Assembly (NCBI RefSeq): GCF_016808095.1
Contig: NC_068972.1
Location: 3,981,001 to 4,045,000 of the forward strand
DNA: 64,000 nucleotides
Reading direction: 5' to 3'
DNA from: Vigna angularis
Lineage: Eukaryota; Streptophyta; Magnoliopsida; Fabales; Fabaceae
Of the stretch, positions 60,797-64,000 are shown in pieces (within the stretch, counting starts at the first letter, position 1; the number at the start of each line of letters is the position of its first letter). The notes beneath the pieces are model-generated. The model saw nothing but the letters and a program-made list of their open reading frames with translations, was not told the DNA's origin and ran no database searches. Position numbers and translations under genes: made by a program.

Positions 60797-63700
60797 ATAA
60801 GACCGGATGGAACTTCTTTCCCGGCATAAAAAATATTTTATTCAAATATTCTTATATTATTATAATTAATTACAGGCGCAATATAATATATAAATGTGTC
60901 ATTTTCTTGGGTATCTTTTGTGAGGGAGAAAGAGATTAATAACTTTGTGGTCTTTTTCTCATATCTATCAAGCTCTTGTTTTATATATTTATATATTTAT
61001 ATATGTCGATCATAAATTTTGAATTTATGATTGTTGCATAATTTTAAAGTCAGAATGCATTATCGAATGATGGTGTTTAGTAATAATAATTGCGTGATTG
61101 TAGTGAGTGGTTTGGATGAATAGGGGAAGAATTAAACAGTGTGTTTTATGATTCCTGCATCGGAAAGTACTGCATGGGTCAGAGTAACTGAGGAGACTGA
61201 AATAATTCAGTTGTGCCGCTCAAAATGCTGCTTGCGAGTTATAATGTGGAGGCATTGGGCTTGAAAAGACATAGAAATATGGGAAAAATAGAAGTGGCGT
61301 GCTTGGGCCTAACGGCCAGCAGGGATGAGCCACGTCTCCGAGAAGTGGGCCCAATGGTAGATGTTGAGGTGTGAGGGTGACGTGGGCATGAGGGGCTAAT
61401 GCCACGTAATAGTGAGTAAAAGAGAAGATTTTTGGGGAAAAGAGATAGTGGAAGGGTGGTGGAGTGAAAGAAAAAAGTGATTTGACGAATGGGAAATACT
61501 CACATCAAATCATTATTATACATTCACTCACATCACGTCGTAGTAATAGTAGTAGGACAATGGCCTGTTAGTCTAAGGGGTATAGTGGTAGAGGTAGGAT
61601 TGTAGGTAGGGGAACAAAGAAGGAACGAAAAAGGTGGTGTTGAGAATAACGAGACCTTTGGACTTTGGGCTTCGTTTATCCTCCTCATAATAATTAAATA
61701 CCCCAATACACACACCCACGGCACGGGAAGGTAAAAGACAAACATATTCGTTATAGTTGACCTCACTATTTCTTTCTCATCCCTCTTTTTTTTAATCTTT
61801 TATCTTCACTGTTAATGTTATGCCATAAATGCAATCTTAGAAAATGGCCTTTTTGTCATGTTTCTTTTTAGTAGTGAATGCTATACAATAATGAGGTGTT
61901 TGGTGGAATGGTAATTGTTAAGAGAAGAACAATATTAAGAAGTTGAGGGGCTAGAAAAAAAATAAGTATAGTAGTAGGGGGCTGTGAAAAATTGTTGGGT
62001 GGTAGGGCAGAGAGTAGAGTAAATGAGAAGAGATAGGGTAAGGGGAGCGTGGGGCATATAGGGAGGTCTTATGCATTGGTAAGGGAAGTTGGTCAATTTG
62101 AATTTGACATCCCAGGCTGTAAATGGGACCCTTCCCATCAGCAAAATTTTCGGCACTGCAGGACGCGTGTGCACGCCACAATATCTTCTCTACTTTCCAC
62201 CTAACTCTTTTCAAACAACAAGGAACCCCTCTTTCTTTTTCTTTTTTTTTTTATTCATCCTTCTTCAAATTATTAAACTTTCTATGTCCGTTTCTTTTTT
62301 ATTTATTTATAATTCTATCTCGCTTTAGTAGAATCCCATCTCATAGGGATATGCATATATGTATAACAATAAATAAATATTTTATCAGTTTTTTCATTGT
62401 AAAGCAAAACAGTGAGATTCTTGGTTCCTACCATTTTAGAGAATAAAATAAATATTCATTCGTTACCAAGGTCCTTTCGAAAATTAAAGAATGCTTAGTT
62501 CTTATAGTTTTTATAGAGTTCTTTTAAATTGAGAATCAAATCACGGTGAAAGTTAATAATGAAAAATGAGTTTTAATCATTCAAAAAAATTATATTTGAC
62601 TAATGCAGTTTTTGTTTACGCATGGATCTCAATCTAACATGTCAGGAAAAGTCATGATAAATAAAGTTACACGATCAATGATAATATATTAATTTATCAC
62701 ATTTCATCTCTCTCTCTATATATTTATAAAATAGGTATAGTATATACATATTTATTCTATACATATAAGTAAGATGTGTATTAAAGTTTTCTCCGTAGTG
62801 ACTGATTTATATAAAAAATGGAGAGCTGGGTAACTTGATGAGTTAGATAATATGAAATGTGATAGATGGATTTGATTTATATTATTAATAAAAAAATTTA
62901 TTTAGTTCGAGTTGTGTAAGATTAATAAGTGATTTTCACAACTTTCCGAAATGCGAAATATAATTTACAAACAAACATTTACGTAATAATTTAAAAAAAA
63001 AAATAAATTACGATAATGGGAAATTATATCACATTTATATATTTTAATGAAATGACATCGTTTTTAATTTTTTCAATTTTTTTCAAAATGTCATTTTTAC
63101 TTTTAAAAATGTGATTTTTATTTTAAAAACAAAATAACCGCTATTTAGTGATTGATTATAACAAGATATGATTCAATTTTTTCAGTCCAATCTGCTTTAC
63201 TGGTTTAACACTATTCATTACTATAAATACACAATTTAAAAAAAATGCATTGTATTTGTCTATTTGTAATAAGATTATGTTTGATGTGTTTTTTTTTTCT
63301 TTGTTTGAAATAGATTTTTGATGAAATAGACGTATATTTATAATAATGTTTATTATTAATTGAGGAGATGATTATGATTTAGACGTATACAGTGATAATG
63401 TTGAGAGATGATTATGATTTAGACGTATACAGTGATAATGTTTATTATTAATTGAGGAGATGATTATGATTTAGACGTATACAGTGATAATGTTGAGAGA
63501 ATTTTAAAGATAAATTCTTTTATGAAGATGATATTAATCTATGTGTTGACATTTAGAAAGTTAAAAATGAGATATTATAATATGCTACTAACCATTCAAA
63601 TTATATAAAGATGAATGATATAGGGAGAGAGAGATAGAAAATTCTAACTACTAGACCATTTCATCTTATGTGCGAATGAGACTAATATTATAAATATTAC

Positions 63701-64000
63701 GGTAATAATATTTTTTTTTGTAATTCTGCAAAATATAAAAACCACGACAAATGCATGCCTGGAGGAAAATTCAATGTCAAAAACATGTATTAGGGTAATT
63801 AAGTATAATATGAGTTTTTATATGTGATATATGTATATTTATGAATGAGTGATGTATGATAATATCTTTATCTTTGTTTTATGATTCTTTTTTTTTTGCA
63901 TATTAACTTACCATGTTGTTTCTTTTGGTGTTTTTTTTGTGTTTTTGATTTTTTCTTTTCAGATGATAATATTGGTGTGAGCAAATGAGAAATACGTGTT
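60797..64000. other. Intergenic DNA downstream of the cyclin gene
   Basis: 60,800-61,100 is the probable 3' region of the cyclin. 61,200-61,420 is richer in GC with ACGT-core boxes ('gccacgtctcc', 'gtgacgtgggc', 'gccacgtaat') that could be bZIP/bHLH sites. 62,040-62,170 is another GC-richer patch ('ggcactgcaggacgcgtgtg'). No gene is recognised before the end of the window. Confidence 0.45.
63349..63500. repeat. Compound tandem repeat
   Basis: A 59-bp block with 'tttattattaattgaggaga' and 'gatttagacgtatacagtga' occurs at 63,349 and 63,441. Between them sits a third, shorter copy of its right part ('atgattatgatttagacgta'). The arrangement is long-short-long. Confidence 0.9.

Noticed and set aside
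61566..61600. Text 'gttagtctaaggggtatagt' resembling a tRNA D arm
   Set aside because: No matching acceptor, anticodon stem or T arm follows.
61951..62214. 87-codon minus-strand frame
   Set aside because: No domain and no supporting splice or homology signal; overlaps another frame of equal quality.

Overview
This is plant nuclear DNA. It is AT-rich and carries spliced genes with GT-AG introns, long (TA)n tracts, LTR debris and Mutator-like elements. The protein style and the repeats fit a legume, probably a Phaseoleae species such as Vigna or Phaseolus. That assignment is inference; no species-diagnostic sequence was searched.

Region 1 (about 1-19,880) is a tandem array of proline tRNA genes, all on the minus strand. 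Nine are intact: five tRNA-Pro(UGG) identical to one another, three identical tRNA-Pro(AGG) and one tRNA-Pro(CGG), so the array by itself can decode all four CCN codons. Around them lie twelve recognisable decayed tRNA-Pro copies and diverged spacer repeats. A segment of about 6.3 kb, holding UGG and AGG genes and several pseudogenes, is duplicated (about 1,423-7,100 and 7,793-13,480). The spacers show that the ancestral unit carried a second tRNA position that has decayed or been lost in every unit where it can be seen.

Region 2 (about 19,880-32,740) holds a five-exon LIM-domain gene of the WLIM1 type (21,088-22,201, plus) and a three-exon CYSTM/XYPPX-repeat gene (26,310-27,317, minus), separated by long AT-rich DNA without recognisable genes.

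Region 3 (32,742-38,600) is repeat-derived. It holds a complete solo LTR of 2,526 bp with a 5-bp target duplication and internal repeats, then a foldback element of about 1.3 kb.

Region 4 (39,380-55,290) holds two complete tandemly duplicated nucleobase-ascorbate transporter (NAT) genes of 14 exons each. Downstream of each is a small conserved block that may be the first exon of another gene, intact after the first NAT and broken after the second. Between them sit a 1.0-kb Mutator-like element with a perfect 9-bp target duplication and a 2.1-kb element with inverted-repeat arms of over 400 bp. The second NAT has lost the glutamine of the QH motif and the acidic residue that opens the NAT signature, so it may have a changed substrate or function.

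Region 5 (55,290-64,000) holds a D-type cyclin gene of five exons (59,211-60,796, plus) whose leader has two short upstream ORFs, one overlapping the main start. The rest is AT-rich intergenic DNA with small repeats. The protein genes have no evident shared pathway; the layout is that of an ordinary plant chromosome arm with local tandem duplications.
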